From positions 124,001 to 188,000 of the forward strand of contig CAJMOB010000001.1 of assembly GCA_905214925.1 (NCBI GenBank): 64,000 nucleotides of DNA, in the 5' to 3' direction. Below, piece by piece: positions 1 through 8,542 of the stretch (the stretch's first letter is position 1; each line of letters opens with the position of its first letter). This stretch comes from Scybalomonas sp905214925 (GTDB taxonomy: Bacteria; Bacillota; Clostridia; Lachnospirales; Lachnospiraceae). The notes beneath the pieces were generated by a model. That model was given only the letters and a program-made list of their open reading frames with translations, did no database searches and was not told where the DNA came from. The position numbers were made by a program, and so were the translations under genes.

Positions 1-346
1 CATTTGGAATGATAATTTGCATAAAAATAATAGCAAATACTATGGCTTGTCCTTTAAAATTCATAACCCCTAAAGCATAGGCCGCCATTGTAGAAGTTAC
101 AAATTGAACCGCAAATGTGCAGACTACCAAAAATATTGTATTTAAGTAATATTTTCCAAAAGGAATCGCATTCCACACATATTTGATATTATCCAATGTA
201 AAACCCGTCTTTGGCAAAAAAGACATTTTAATACTTGGTTCACTTAACGCTGTACCAACTAACCAGATAAGAGGTGCTAACCACAAAAATCCTAAAATAA
301 TTGAAAAAATAGTAATTAATTTTCCCTTTAAATTTTTCTCTTTCAT
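1..346 (-). CDS. Carbohydrate ABC transporter permease, MalG type (3' end outside window)
   Basis: This is the N-terminal ~115 residues of a second inner permease of a sugar ABC importer; the gene runs off the left edge of the window, so the cytoplasmic EAA loop is not visible. The start ATG at 346 follows a good AAAGGAG ribosome binding site. The visible part has a first membrane segment (about residues 10-32), an external loop containing a 'FLPKTGFTLDNIKYVW'-type stretch typical of MalG-family permeases, and a second membrane segment around residues 72-95. It is the third gene of the minus-strand operon binding protein - permease - permease, and its ribosome binding site overlaps the stop codon of the upstream permease. 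The substrate cannot be read from the sequence; an oligosaccharide is likely. No ATPase is encoded nearby, so a shared MsmX-like ATPase is probable. Confidence 0.85.
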   Translation of the reverse strand, partial: MKEKNLKGKLITIFSIILGFLWLAPLIWLVGTALSEPSIKMSFLPKTGFTLDNIKYVWNAIPFGKYYLNTIFLVVCTFAVQFVTSTMAAYALGVMNFKGQAIVFAIIFMQIIIPN

Positions 347-358
347 ATCGTTCTCCTT

Positions 359-1255
359 TTAATTATAGTGAATTTTCTTATCTTGGCTTAAAAATCTTGG
401 TAAAGATATTACCATTAATAAGACAAGCATAATAACAGTCAGGGTAGAAGATTTTCCATAATTAAAATTTGTAAATCCCTGTTGGTAAATATAATAAAGG
501 AGCAATGTACTGGCATTATTTGGTGCGCCTTCGGTCATAACAACGACATGATCGACTAACTTAAAACTGTTGGTAAATGCTACTGTTGATACAAATAAAA
601 AAGTAGGGGCAAGAAGCGGAAGCGTAATCTTTTTAAAAATGGTAAAACTTCCTGCTCCATCGATACGTGCTGCTTCCATCACTTCTTCGGAGATTCCTTG
701 AATTCCTGATAAGAAAAATACCATCAAATATCCTGCTTCTTTCCAAATATACATAACCGCCATTGCTGGAAGCACAGTATTTGGATGGGATAATACATCC
801 ATTGGCTCTAAGCCTAGCTTAATAAGTAACTGATCGAACAAACCATTATTGGCCATATAGATAAAAAGCCATATGCTAGCAATGGCAATCATTGGCATAA
901 CAACAGGACAAAAATATGCGGTTCTTATAAATCCAATCCCTTTTGTCTTTCGATTGACCAGCATCGCCAAACCAAGTCCTACTGCCATACTTGGAAGAAC
1001 AGTAATAATGGCAAAGAAAATGGTATTCCCAAAAATTTTCCAAAACAATGTAGAATGCATTAATTTAATATAGTTTTGAAGCCCAATAAATTCTGGAGCT
1101 TCCATACCAAATCGAAACTTTGTAAAACTAAGCCAAATACTCCGAATCACTGGCACTACAGTAAACAAAATCATAAAAACAAGCGCTGGTGCCACAAGCC
1201 CCCAAGCCGTTAATAAATTTCTTCTTTCTCTTTGTTTTCTTGTTCTCACTTTCAT
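359..1255 (-). CDS. Carbohydrate ABC transporter permease, MalF/UgpA type
   Basis: Integral membrane subunit of a CUT1-type sugar importer, about 298 residues with six predicted membrane segments. The ATPase-coupling EAA motif is visible in the second half ('EEVMEAARIDGAGSFTIF'). I placed the start at the ATG at 1255 because the AAAGGA ribosome binding site lies 12 bases upstream. A TTG four codons further upstream is in frame but directly abuts that ribosome binding site. It lies about 50 bases downstream of the binding-protein gene and its stop overlaps the ribosome binding site of the next permease, so all three are one operon. Family assignment is firm; substrate is unknown. Confidence 0.9.
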   Translation of the reverse strand: MKVRTRKQRERRNLLTAWGLVAPALVFMILFTVVPVIRSIWLSFTKFRFGMEAPEFIGLQNYIKLMHSTLFWKIFGNTIFFAIITVLPSMAVGLGLAMLVNRKTKGIGFIRTAYFCPVVMPMIAIASIWLFIYMANNGLFDQLLIKLGLEPMDVLSHPNTVLPAMAVMYIWKEAGYLMVFFLSGIQGISEEVMEAARIDGAGSFTIFKKITLPLLAPTFLFVSTVAFTNSFKLVDHVVVMTEGAPNNASTLLLYYIYQQGFTNFNYGKSSTLTVIMLVLLMVISLPRFLSQDKKIHYN

Positions 1256-1305
1256 AGAGATTCTCAATCCTTTCCCAACAATACTCTTCTAACTTTATAG
1301 AGTGA

Positions 1306-2655
1306 TTACTCATACTCTTCTAAAATCTCTTCTGCTTGTTTTTGTGCTTCTTTCAACGCCTCTTTTGGTGTCATATCATTTGTAACAGCTGCTTGAATAT
1401 GATCGTTTAATACTCTCCAAATTTCAGATACCCCATAGGTTGTAAGCTCACACCCTGAAATAGCAATCTGTTCATAAGCCACTTTTGCCTGTGGAAAATC
1501 TTTATAATATTCTTTTATCATATCGGTATCATAACAAGATTGTCTTGTTGGAACGTAACCCGTATCTAAACTCCACTGAGCCGCTCTTTTTGTATCAGTT
1601 GCAAATTTAATAAACTCCCATGCAGCTTTTTGTCTCTCTTTTGAAAGCCCATTTGAAATGTAGAAATTTCCCCCTCCAGTAACAGCAGCTTGTCTTTTTC
1701 CTGCTGGTAAGAATGCCGTTCCAAATTCAAAATCTGCATTTTCTTTAATATTTGCTAAGTTCCCTGTTGTATGCCAAATCATACCGACCTGTCCTGCCAA
1801 AAATTGTGTTGGTAAATCGGTCCATTGCACAATTCCTGGTTGCATACATTTATACTTTTGTTGTAAATCTAAAATCATTTGCAGTGCTTCCACATTACCT
1901 GGTGTATCAAATAAAACATGAAATCCATCTTCTGTAGCTAAATTCTCACCATTCTCGCTATTTTGTAGCGCCAAAGCAGTAAATCCCCATTGAGCAGAGC
2001 CTGAATTCAGAGCAATTCCAACACCATAATGTTCTTTATTTGTTAATTTTACTGCATACTCAATCATTTCATCCCAAGTTTTTGGTGGCTGTTCCGGATC
2101 AAGTCCCGCTTCTTGAAACATCTCTTTATTATAAAAAACAATCATGGTACTTCTTTGAAATGGAATCGAATAAATTTTTCCATCCACATAAGAATCTTCC
2201 ATAAATCCATCTAAGAAATCATTAATATAAGCTTTTCCTTCTTCTCCATCTTCTTTAATTAAATCATCCAGTGGCATTGCCATTCCTGTAGATGCCATTG
2301 TAAATCTTTGGGTTGCTAAACTTACAAATACATCTGGTGGCGTTCCTCCTTGAATGGCTGTCTGTATCTTTGTAACTGTATCATCATAGTTTCCTGTATA
2401 GATTGGATCGACAACAATATCTTCATGTTCTTTTGAAAAATCATTACAAATATTTTCAATTAATTTTGCAGTCTCTCCTCCTACTTGCACTGGAAAATAA
2501 AAAGTCAAATGCAGTTTTCCATCTTTACTCACACCTTGCTGTCCATTTTTATTGACTGGTCCATATTTAGCGGCTCCACCACCACACCCTGTTAGTAATA
2601 AAACACCAGCTAATAACAGTGCTATCATCTTTTTTATTTTCTTTATTTTCCACAT
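1306..2655 (-). CDS. Extracellular sugar-binding lipoprotein of ABC importer
   Basis: A 449-residue substrate-binding protein of the SBP_bac_1 family, anchored to the outer face of the membrane as a lipoprotein. The N-terminus shows a basic region, a hydrophobic stretch and a lipobox (LLTGC, Cys at about residue 24) followed by glycines. Family-typical segments include 'PPKTWDEMIEYA' and 'FYNKEMF' in the middle and a Gly-rich 'VTGGGNFYIS' region. The start ATG follows a strong GAGGAGGAAGT ribosome binding site. It is the first gene of the importer operon and is transcribed divergently from a LacI-type regulator that itself carries a similar binding-protein fold. Likely ligand is a carbohydrate; this is inferred from family only. 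Confidence 0.92.
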   Translation of the reverse strand: MWKIKKIKKMIALLLAGVLLLTGCGGGAAKYGPVNKNGQQGVSKDGKLHLTFYFPVQVGGETAKLIENICNDFSKEHEDIVVDPIYTGNYDDTVTKIQTAIQGGTPPDVFVSLATQRFTMASTGMAMPLDDLIKEDGEEGKAYINDFLDGFMEDSYVDGKIYSIPFQRSTMIVFYNKEMFQEAGLDPEQPPKTWDEMIEYAVKLTNKEHYGVGIALNSGSAQWGFTALALQNSENGENLATEDGFHVLFDTPGNVEALQMILDLQQKYKCMQPGIVQWTDLPTQFLAGQVGMIWHTTGNLANIKENADFEFGTAFLPAGKRQAAVTGGGNFYISNGLSKERQKAAWEFIKFATDTKRAAQWSLDTGYVPTRQSCYDTDMIKEYYKDFPQAKVAYEQIAISGCELTTYGVSEIWRVLNDHIQAAVTNDMTPKEALKEAQKQAEEILEEYE

Positions 2656-2690
2656 ATTTGCTGACTTCCTCCTCGTTATTTTTCTTGACT

Positions 2691-2728
2691 TCGGACAAAA
2701 CCGTTCCGACTTTTAAATCGTTTCAATT
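2691..2728. promoter_or_regulatory. Candidate operator sites upstream of the sugar importer
   Basis: Two candidate sites lie just upstream of the binding-protein ribosome binding site. The first is an inverted repeat TCGGA-N9-TCCGA (2691-2709). The second is an imperfect LacI/cre-like element, on the minus strand TTGAAACGATTTAAA (about 2714-2728), with the central CG expected for LacI-family operators. The adjacent divergent LacI-type gene makes this a sensible place for its binding. The remainder of 2656-3116 is T/C-rich on the plus strand and shows no gene. Confidence 0.35.
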
Positions 2729-3013
2729 TCTATATAAATACTTTTATTCTCCCCTTTTTTCCACTATCCTCCTTTACTTTTCTCTATTTTCCCCGCATTT
2801 CTTTCCAGTAATTTACTTTTTTCGTCTTCAATATATCATCATTTTTAAAACGTGTCAATTTTTAAATTTCCAATTTTATCATTTTTATCTTCACTTTTTC
2901 TATTTTTCTTTATATTTTCTTTACTTTTTTTGGTATTTTTCACAAATATTTTTTATGACGTCATAATTTCTCTCTTTCTGTTTTAGATAAAAATAACAAT
3001 CTTTGAAAGTTTA

Positions 3014-3041
3014 TTACTTTTTCTAAAAAATATAGTATAAT
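3014..3041 (+). promoter_or_regulatory. Candidate promoter of the LacI-SBP fusion gene
   Basis: A perfect -10 hexamer TATAAT (3036-3041) lies 75 bases before the ATG. The -35 region (TTACTT at 3014-3019, 16-base spacer) is a poor match, which would suit a regulated promoter. Confidence 0.4.
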
Positions 3042-3116
3042 ACTATTATGACAATTTTTTCGGTTACGTTAAGGAGTATAAATTAGCAGAAATTTAATAA
3101 ATATATTGGAGTTTTT

Positions 3117-5321
3117 ATGATTACGATAAAAGATATTGCAAAAGAAGCTCATGTATCCCAAGGCACAGTTTCAAATGTCTTGAATAACAAAGGAAACGTG
3201 AGCAGTAAAAAGATTAAACAAGTACTAGATGCAGCAGAGCGACTTGGCTATGTTCCAAATGAAAAAGCAAAACTATTGCGAAAGGGACATACCGATACTC
3301 TAGCAGTTATTTTACCAAATATAAGTTCAAAGCATTACTTAGATTTTTATTTAAGTTTTAAAGAATACGCAGAATCTCATAATTATTCTGTTATCCTCTA
3401 TCTTACGAGACATAACAGTGAGTCCCATGAGGCGGAAATTGCTCAGAAAGTCCGTGCTTCTATGGCTCTTGGCATCGCCACTATCACAAAATGTGTTTCT
3501 AATATAGAAAATCCTTATTTAGATGAAAATAATAATCTAATGGATCACATTTTATTTGTCGAACGAAAACCATCTTTTTCAGCACCTTTTATTGGATTTG
3601 ATTTTTTTAAGGCTGGATTTGAAATCGCACAAAAAGTAAATAAAAAAAGATATCGTTCCATCTCTTTATTAACAGGACGTTTATCCCTTCCTCATGAAGC
3701 TGAATTTTATTCTGGCTTTATGAAAGGATTTGATACCTCTTGTAATTTATTTCATATTCAAACGGATCATTATCATAAAAAACAGAATATTTTCCGTCTC
3801 CTTGATGACGAAATGCCAGATGCTATTGTTACATCCAACTTTGATTTTGCAGAAGAAACTAAAAGCATTTTAGAAACATTTTTTGATCCAAAAACTTCTT
3901 TAGAAATTTATACACTTTCTTCTATGTTTACCTTACCTGAAAGTCGTTTTACAAAATATGAATTAAACTACCGCCAACTAGGTAAATTATCAGCCGAACG
4001 GCTTATTAAACAAATAAAAGATAACAAAAAAGACTCTCACAAAACATGGATTCTTGAAAATGATGGTTTTCGTCGTTGGCTTCCTGAACACGATTTTGTT
4101 CCCGATGCAAAACCATTAAATTTATTATTATTAGATAGCCCTGAAACAAAAATTATTAAAAACCTTTCAAGACTTTACACGAAAAAAACAGGAATTCCAA
4201 TTAATATTACAATCTCTTCCTATGAAGAAATGTATAGCAATTTTGATACAATCGGCAACCTATCGATTTTTGATGTAATCCGCCTTGATTTCACTTGGCT
4301 CTCTTGGTTTGCAGAACATTTACTCTTACCGCTTGAATCATTAGATTCTAATATTTTAGATGTTCTTCCTTCTTTTTTAGAAGGAACTGAGCATAAATAT
4401 ACGACAGTTCATAACCAACTATATGCGCTACCATTTTCACCAAGTGCCCAAATTTTATATTATCGAAAAGATTTATTTGAAAATACAATCTATCGTCGTA
4501 TGTATTTTGAAACATATAAAACAGAATTAAAACCACCATCTACTTTTGAAGAATTTAATCAAATCGCCCAATTTTTCACCAAAAAGTATAATCCACATTC
4601 TCCAGTCGAATATGGTGCTACTTTAACATTAGGCTCTGCTGGTGTTGCTAGTTCAGAATTTCTTGCACGCTTCTTTAGCATGCAACCAAACTTATATGAT
4701 GAATCCGATCGTAATATCCATCTGGATTCTGAGCATGCAATTAAGGCTTTACAGCTTATTGTGGATTTAAAACCATTTACAAATCCAAACTATTCCAACT
4801 GGTGGTCAAAAACAGCAACGGAGTTTGCAGAAGGAAATACCGCTATGGCAATTTTATATAGCAACTTTGCTTCGAATCTATTAACTCCTAATTCTCAAGT
4901 GATTGGAAAAACTGGTTATGCATTTATCCCTGGTAAAAACCCAGTCCTTGGCGGAGGTTCTCTTGGAATTTCTCGTTACTCAAAGCAACCGAAGGAAGCC
5001 CTTCAATTTATTAAGTGGCTTTGTGGTGAGCCAATCTCTTCTGCTGGTGCTTTATTAGGTGGTGTTTCTTCTTGCAAAAAGACCTATGATAATTATGAAG
5101 TCATTAACACGTTTCCATGGCTCACTTTAGCAAAAGAAAGTTTTTCCTGTGCTAGTGGTAAAAGACAACCCGATGAGATTCAAGAACCATTTGATGAAAG
5201 AAAATTCCTTGGCATTTTAGGTATGGCAATTAAAACAACCTATAGTGGTGCTATTTCTCCAACGGAATCTCTTAAAAATGCCCAAAAATTATTGGAACAA
5301 AAGTTTTATCAAAAGTTATAA
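3117..5321 (+). CDS. LacI-family regulator fused to a solute-binding-protein-like domain
   Basis: A 734-residue cytoplasmic protein, about twice the normal LacI length. Residues 1-50 are a canonical LacI helix-turn-helix and hinge ('TIKDIAKEAHVSQGTVSNVL', 'AAERLGYVPNEKAKLLRKG'). Residues ~58-335 form the usual LacI effector-binding domain ('LAVILPNISS' to 'ENDGFRRWLPEHDF'). From about residue 345 to the end a second module resembles a type 1 extracellular sugar-binding protein: 'LNLLLLDSPETKIIKNL', 'LPFSPSAQILYYRKDLF', 'PPSTFEEFNQIA', 'KTGYAFIPGKNPVLGGGSLGIS'. There is no signal peptide, so this binding-protein fold is inside the cell. The ATG follows TTGGAG five bases upstream. It is divergent from a real sugar-binding lipoprotein and its permeases, so it probably regulates that operon, with the extra domain perhaps sensing the imported sugar. 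Confidence 0.85.
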   Translation: MITIKDIAKEAHVSQGTVSNVLNNKGNVSSKKIKQVLDAAERLGYVPNEKAKLLRKGHTDTLAVILPNISSKHYLDFYLSFKEYAESHNYSVILYLTRHNSESHEAEIAQKVRASMALGIATITKCVSNIENPYLDENNNLMDHILFVERKPSFSAPFIGFDFFKAGFEIAQKVNKKRYRSISLLTGRLSLPHEAEFYSGFMKGFDTSCNLFHIQTDHYHKKQNIFRLLDDEMPDAIVTSNFDFAEETKSILETFFDPKTSLEIYTLSSMFTLPESRFTKYELNYRQLGKLSAERLIKQIKDNKKDSHKTWILENDGFRRWLPEHDFVPDAKPLNLLLLDSPETKIIKNLSRLYTKKTGIPINITISSYEEMYSNFDTIGNLSIFDVIRLDFTWLSWFAEHLLLPLESLDSNILDVLPSFLEGTEHKYTTVHNQLYALPFSPSAQILYYRKDLFENTIYRRMYFETYKTELKPPSTFEEFNQIAQFFTKKYNPHSPVEYGATLTLGSAGVASSEFLARFFSMQPNLYDESDRNIHLDSEHAIKALQLIVDLKPFTNPNYSNWWSKTATEFAEGNTAMAILYSNFASNLLTPNSQVIGKTGYAFIPGKNPVLGGGSLGISRYSKQPKEALQFIKWLCGEPISSAGALLGGVSSCKKTYDNYEVINTFPWLTLAKESFSCASGKRQPDEIQEPFDERKFLGILGMAIKTTYSGAISPTESLKNAQKLLEQKFYQKL

Positions 5322-5355
5322 GTTAAATTTTATATAGGCATCCCTTATTACATAA

Positions 5356-5400
5356 AAGCACCTAATGATAAAGTTTATGAACTCTACCACTTAGGTGCTT
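5356..5400. terminator. Terminator between convergent genes
   Basis: A perfect 10-bp stem AAGCACCTAA / TTAGGTGCTT with a 25-base loop is followed by a short T run on the plus strand. It sits between the convergent LacI-SBP gene and the glycosyltransferase, so it could act both ways. Confidence 0.7.
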
Positions 5401-5416
5401 TTTCAAACGATTGATA

Positions 5417-6394
5417 CTAGACTTCCTCTCTCCTATTTTCTTCCTCGTTCTCTATATTTTTCTCATCCTTTATAAGGTAAATCGGTCGATCCTTTACCTC
5501 TTCTAACAACACGCCAATATATTCTCCCATAATTCCAAGGACAAGAAATAGCACAGTGAAAAATAAAAATAAGAAAAAGCATAGAAGAATCATGCCATTT
5601 CCTTCTCCATGCATCCAATAAGAGACGCCATAATAGACAATTAAAAAGAAACTTAAAATTCCAGAGATGATTCCAACATAAAGTCCTGCTCGCAAAGGGG
5701 TTTTTGAAAAACAAGTAAGCGCATCAAGGGCTGCATTAAATAACTTTTTAAAAGAATATTTACTATGACCACCAACTCGATCTTCTGCTTTGTATTCTAA
5801 AATCACCCTTTGAAATCCTACGTTTTGAATATATCCTCTTAAATAGCGGTTGACTTCTCGATACTTATTTCTCAAAATCTGTGCGACTCCTTTTGAAATT
5901 CCAAAAAAGTCCGAAACACTCTGTTCAAATTTCACAGAGGAGACTACGTTAAGAACGCCATAGAACATTTTTGAGGCGATATTTTTACAAATCCCCGCAT
6001 CTTTATTTTCTTTTCTTGCCATCAGCACAACGTCGTATCCTAATTCATATTGTTGAATCATCCGATGAATTTCTTCTGGTGGATTTTGCAAATCCGCATC
6101 CATACAAATAATAAAATCTCCTTCTGCTCGGTCAATTCCCGCAATCATGGCTGACTCATGTCCAAAGTTCCTTGAAAAATGCACGACTTTTATCCATGAA
6201 TGACTCTTGGCAAATTGGTTTAAAATTTCTGGACTCTCGTCTTTGCTTCCGTCATTGACAAACAAAATTTCATATTTCCAATGATTTTTTTCTTTCAATT
6301 GCTCTAAAACGGCCTCCATTCGCTGTTTAAAGTGAAATAACACTTCCTCTTCATTATAAACGGATACAACAACGGATAGCTTCTTCTCACTCAT
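5417..6394 (-). CDS. GtrB/DPM1-like family 2 glycosyltransferase
   Basis: A 325-residue membrane-bound glycosyltransferase that likely moves a sugar from a nucleotide donor to a polyprenyl phosphate carrier. The GT2 domain occupies about residues 6-230 with 'VVSVYNEEEVL', 'FVNDGSKDES' and the metal-binding 'DADLQNPPE'. The 'VGGHSKYSFKKLFNAALDAL' region is characteristic of the GtrB/ArnC/CsbB branch. Two membrane segments follow (about 235-258 and 268-293), then a charged tail. The start overlaps the last 8 bases of the upstream AlaX-type gene, so the two are translationally linked. The sugar and acceptor cannot be read from the sequence. Confidence 0.88.
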   Translation of the reverse strand: MSEKKLSVVVSVYNEEEVLFHFKQRMEAVLEQLKEKNHWKYEILFVNDGSKDESPEILNQFAKSHSWIKVVHFSRNFGHESAMIAGIDRAEGDFIICMDADLQNPPEEIHRMIQQYELGYDVVLMARKENKDAGICKNIASKMFYGVLNVVSSVKFEQSVSDFFGISKGVAQILRNKYREVNRYLRGYIQNVGFQRVILEYKAEDRVGGHSKYSFKKLFNAALDALTCFSKTPLRAGLYVGIISGILSFFLIVYYGVSYWMHGEGNGMILLCFFLFLFFTVLFLVLGIMGEYIGVLLEEVKDRPIYLIKDEKNIENEEENRREEV

Positions 6395-7562
6395 CTCTTT
6401 GTTCTCTCCAATCCATTAATACTTTTTCTACTTGCGCTTTCGTTCCAACAGCTGTTCCTTGAATCATCTTTGGTTGTCCACCTCCTCTTCCATTTAACTG
6501 TTGTTTTAATAAAATAGAAATTTGACGAACGTCTTGTTCCTTGCTTCCAATACTATATTGAAATTCTTCCTCATCTTTCTCTTTTCGATTCAACACAACT
6601 CCAATCTCTGCCTTTTCCATCAAGTAATTGCAAACTTCTCTCACTTCTTTTCCTGATAATCCTTCTGTTTCCATACAAGCAATGCCGTCTACAATCGGAG
6701 TTTTTTCTGCTTTTTGTTGAATCATTTGAAGGCGCAAAGCAACCAATTCATATTCTAATTTTTCTTTTTCTTCTTTTAATTTGGCTACTGTCTTTGCCAC
6801 TTCTCCTACTTTCGCAGAAAGCATTTTGGATATTTCATGGACTTCTTCTTGTTTTTTTCCATAGTCTTGTAATGCCCATTTCCCTGCTAACATGGTCACT
6901 CGAACCCCTGTCTTGTTTTTTTGAACAGAAATGACTTTTGCAAGACCAATTTCTCCAGTTTTTTGAACATGAGGAGCACAACAAGCACAACAATCCACCC
7001 CATCAATGGTCACAATCCGCATATCTCCTTCGATTTCTTTTTTACTCCGATACTCAATGGTTTCTAACTCTTCCTTTGTTGGATAAGAAACAATCACTTC
7101 TTTATTTTCCCAAATAGCTTCATTGACTTCTTTCTCCAAAGAAAGCAATTGCTCCATCGTTAAAATCCCATCAAAATCCATTGTCATTTCTTCTTCCCCT
7201 AAATGAAAGCCTACATTTTGATAACCATAGTGTCGATGAACAAATCCAGACATCATATGCTCTGCAGAATGATTTTGCATAAAACAATAGCGACGTTCCC
7301 AGTTAATGTTTCCAATGACTACTCTTCCTTCTTCTATCGGCTCTTTTGTTTTATGATAAACCACACCTTCTTTTATCTGGGTATCGAAAACCATAACTTC
7401 ATCTAAAAATCCTCGATCCCCATATTGTCCTCCCCCCTCTGGGAAAAATGCAGTCTGATCCAATGTGATCTGATAATATTCTTTTTCTTGTTTACATTGA
7501 AGCACTGTCGCTTTAAACGTTTTATTATATGCATCTTGTTTATATAATTGTATTGTTTCCAT
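6387..7562 (-). CDS. Alanyl-tRNA editing protein (AlaX, long form)
   Basis: Freestanding trans-editing hydrolase that removes mischarged amino acid (typically serine) from tRNA-Ala. The editing-domain zinc ligands are visible: HSAEH (HxxxH) in the first third and the CxxxH of 'CCACCAPH' near residue 190. A coiled-coil-like charged stretch (about 230-270) and a C-terminal DHHA1 segment ending 'GRGGGQPKMIQGTA' make this the long AlaX-L type, about 391 residues. I chose the ATG at 7562 (METIQL) because it matches the conserved family N-terminus and is preceded by GGAAAGAGAG. A TTG 24 bases upstream is open but less likely. Zinc and tRNA binding are inferred from the family. Confidence 0.9.
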   Translation of the reverse strand: METIQLYKQDAYNKTFKATVLQCKQEKEYYQITLDQTAFFPEGGGQYGDRGFLDEVMVFDTQIKEGVVYHKTKEPIEEGRVVIGNINWERRYCFMQNHSAEHMMSGFVHRHYGYQNVGFHLGEEEMTMDFDGILTMEQLLSLEKEVNEAIWENKEVIVSYPTKEELETIEYRSKKEIEGDMRIVTIDGVDCCACCAPHVQKTGEIGLAKVISVQKNKTGVRVTMLAGKWALQDYGKKQEEVHEISKMLSAKVGEVAKTVAKLKEEKEKLEYELVALRLQMIQQKAEKTPIVDGIACMETEGLSGKEVREVCNYLMEKAEIGVVLNRKEKDEEEFQYSIGSKEQDVRQISILLKQQLNGRGGGQPKMIQGTAVGTKAQVEKVLMDWREQRDE

Positions 7563-7612
7563 TTTATTACTCTCTTTCCATCTCAAAATATCTTTCTTTC
7601 CTATATCTTTTT

Positions 7613-7641
7613 ATTATAGCGGATACCAAGTTAGATCACAA
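7613..7641 (-). promoter_or_regulatory. Promoter of the AlaX-GtrB operon
   Basis: On the minus strand TTGTGA (-35, 7636-7641) and TATAAT (-10, 7613-7618) are separated by exactly 17 bases, a good vegetative sigma-A promoter about 50 bases upstream of the AlaX start. Confidence 0.6.
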
Positions 7642-7777
7642 GAAACGGCTTTTTGGATCCCAAAAAATAATTCCTTTTCCCTATACGAAGCGTTATAATA
7701 TCTTTTAACTGTACTTTTGTACATTATTTCATTATTTATCCGTTATTTTTATAAAAGAATAGAAAGGGGAATCTTTT

Positions 7778-8470
7778 ATGTTAGGAACTATTGTAAATGT
7801 TTCTACAATCGTAATTGGAACATTGCTGGGGAGTCTTATAAAAAAAGGGCTGAATCCCAAAATTCACTCTGCACTTTTTACTTCTATGGGACTTGCTGCA
7901 ACAGGGCTTGGTGTTTATTCGATTGTACAAAATATGCCAAATAGTAAATATCCTGTTCTTTTTATTGCAAGCCTTGCCATTGGAAATTTAATTGGTACTG
8001 CTCTTGATTTAGAAGAACGATTTCATAACGTAACAAACCGTTTTTCCAAGGGTAATTTAGCAAAAGGGTTATCAACAGCCATCCTACTTTTTTGCATCGG
8101 TACTTTGTCCATTCTAGGCCCGATTCAAAGTGCCATTTATGGAGATAACTCCTATCTCTTTACTAACGCTACCCTTGATTTTGTCACTTCTATGGTTCTT
8201 TCCTCTACATATGGCTTAGGTATTGGATTATCTGCCATTGTATTATTTTTGTGGCAAGGCTGTATTTATCTATTTGCTGGAGCTTTGTCTCCTTTTTTAA
8301 CACAAGAATTGCTCACGGAAATTTCGATCGTAGGTGGATTTTTAATTGCTAGTTCTGGTCTTGGCATTTTAGAAATTCGTGATTGTAAAACTTTAAATAT
8401 GCTACCTTCTCTACTCGTTCCCATCGTTTTCTTTCTTCTATTATCGCTTTATTCCACTATCTTTTCATAA
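7778..8470 (+). CDS. DUF554 family membrane protein (YdfK-like)
   Basis: A 230-residue polytopic membrane protein of the DUF554 family. The conserved N-terminus 'MLGTIVNVSTIVIGTLLGSL' and the 'GNLIGTALDLEERF' and 'LCFIGTLSILGPIQ'-like central region are typical; about seven hydrophobic segments are visible. The ribosome binding site AAAGGGG lies about 10 bases before the ATG. A TATAAT at 7694-7699 is a possible -10, with no good -35. It is single, followed by a hairpin that is also the CIRCE element of htpG. The family has no established transport substrate. Confidence 0.88.
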   Translation: MLGTIVNVSTIVIGTLLGSLIKKGLNPKIHSALFTSMGLAATGLGVYSIVQNMPNSKYPVLFIASLAIGNLIGTALDLEERFHNVTNRFSKGNLAKGLSTAILLFCIGTLSILGPIQSAIYGDNSYLFTNATLDFVTSMVLSSTYGLGIGLSAIVLFLWQGCIYLFAGALSPFLTQELLTEISIVGGFLIASSGLGILEIRDCKTLNMLPSLLVPIVFFLLLSLYSTIFS

Positions 8471-8473
8471 TTA

Positions 8474-8500
8474 CTAGCACTCACTTTTAATGAGTGCTAA
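8474..8500. promoter_or_regulatory. CIRCE element (HrcA operator)
   Basis: The sequence CTAGCACTC-N9-GAGTGCTAA matches the HrcA consensus TTAGCACTC-N9-GAGTGCTAA at all but one position. It ends 7 bases before the -35 box of htpG, so HrcA should repress htpG here. It also begins 3 bases after the stop codon of the upstream gene and is directly followed by six T residues, so the transcribed palindrome can fold as a terminator. Confidence 0.93.
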
Positions 8501-8507
8501 TTTTTTC

Positions 8508-8536
8508 TTGACATACAAATTTAAAGGTATTACAAT
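8508..8536 (+). promoter_or_regulatory. Sigma-A promoter of htpG
   Basis: Consensus -35 TTGACA (8508-8513), 17-base spacer and -10 TACAAT (8531-8536). It lies immediately downstream of CIRCE, implying transcription start near 8543 and an unusually long leader of about 170 bases. Confidence 0.85.
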
Positions 8537-8542
8537 AAACAC

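Noticed and set aside
2619..2966. Plus-strand open frame of about 115 codons in the divergent region
   Set aside because: It starts inside the minus-strand binding-protein gene, consists of Phe/Tyr/Ser/Leu runs from a T/C-rich tract and has no ribosome binding site.
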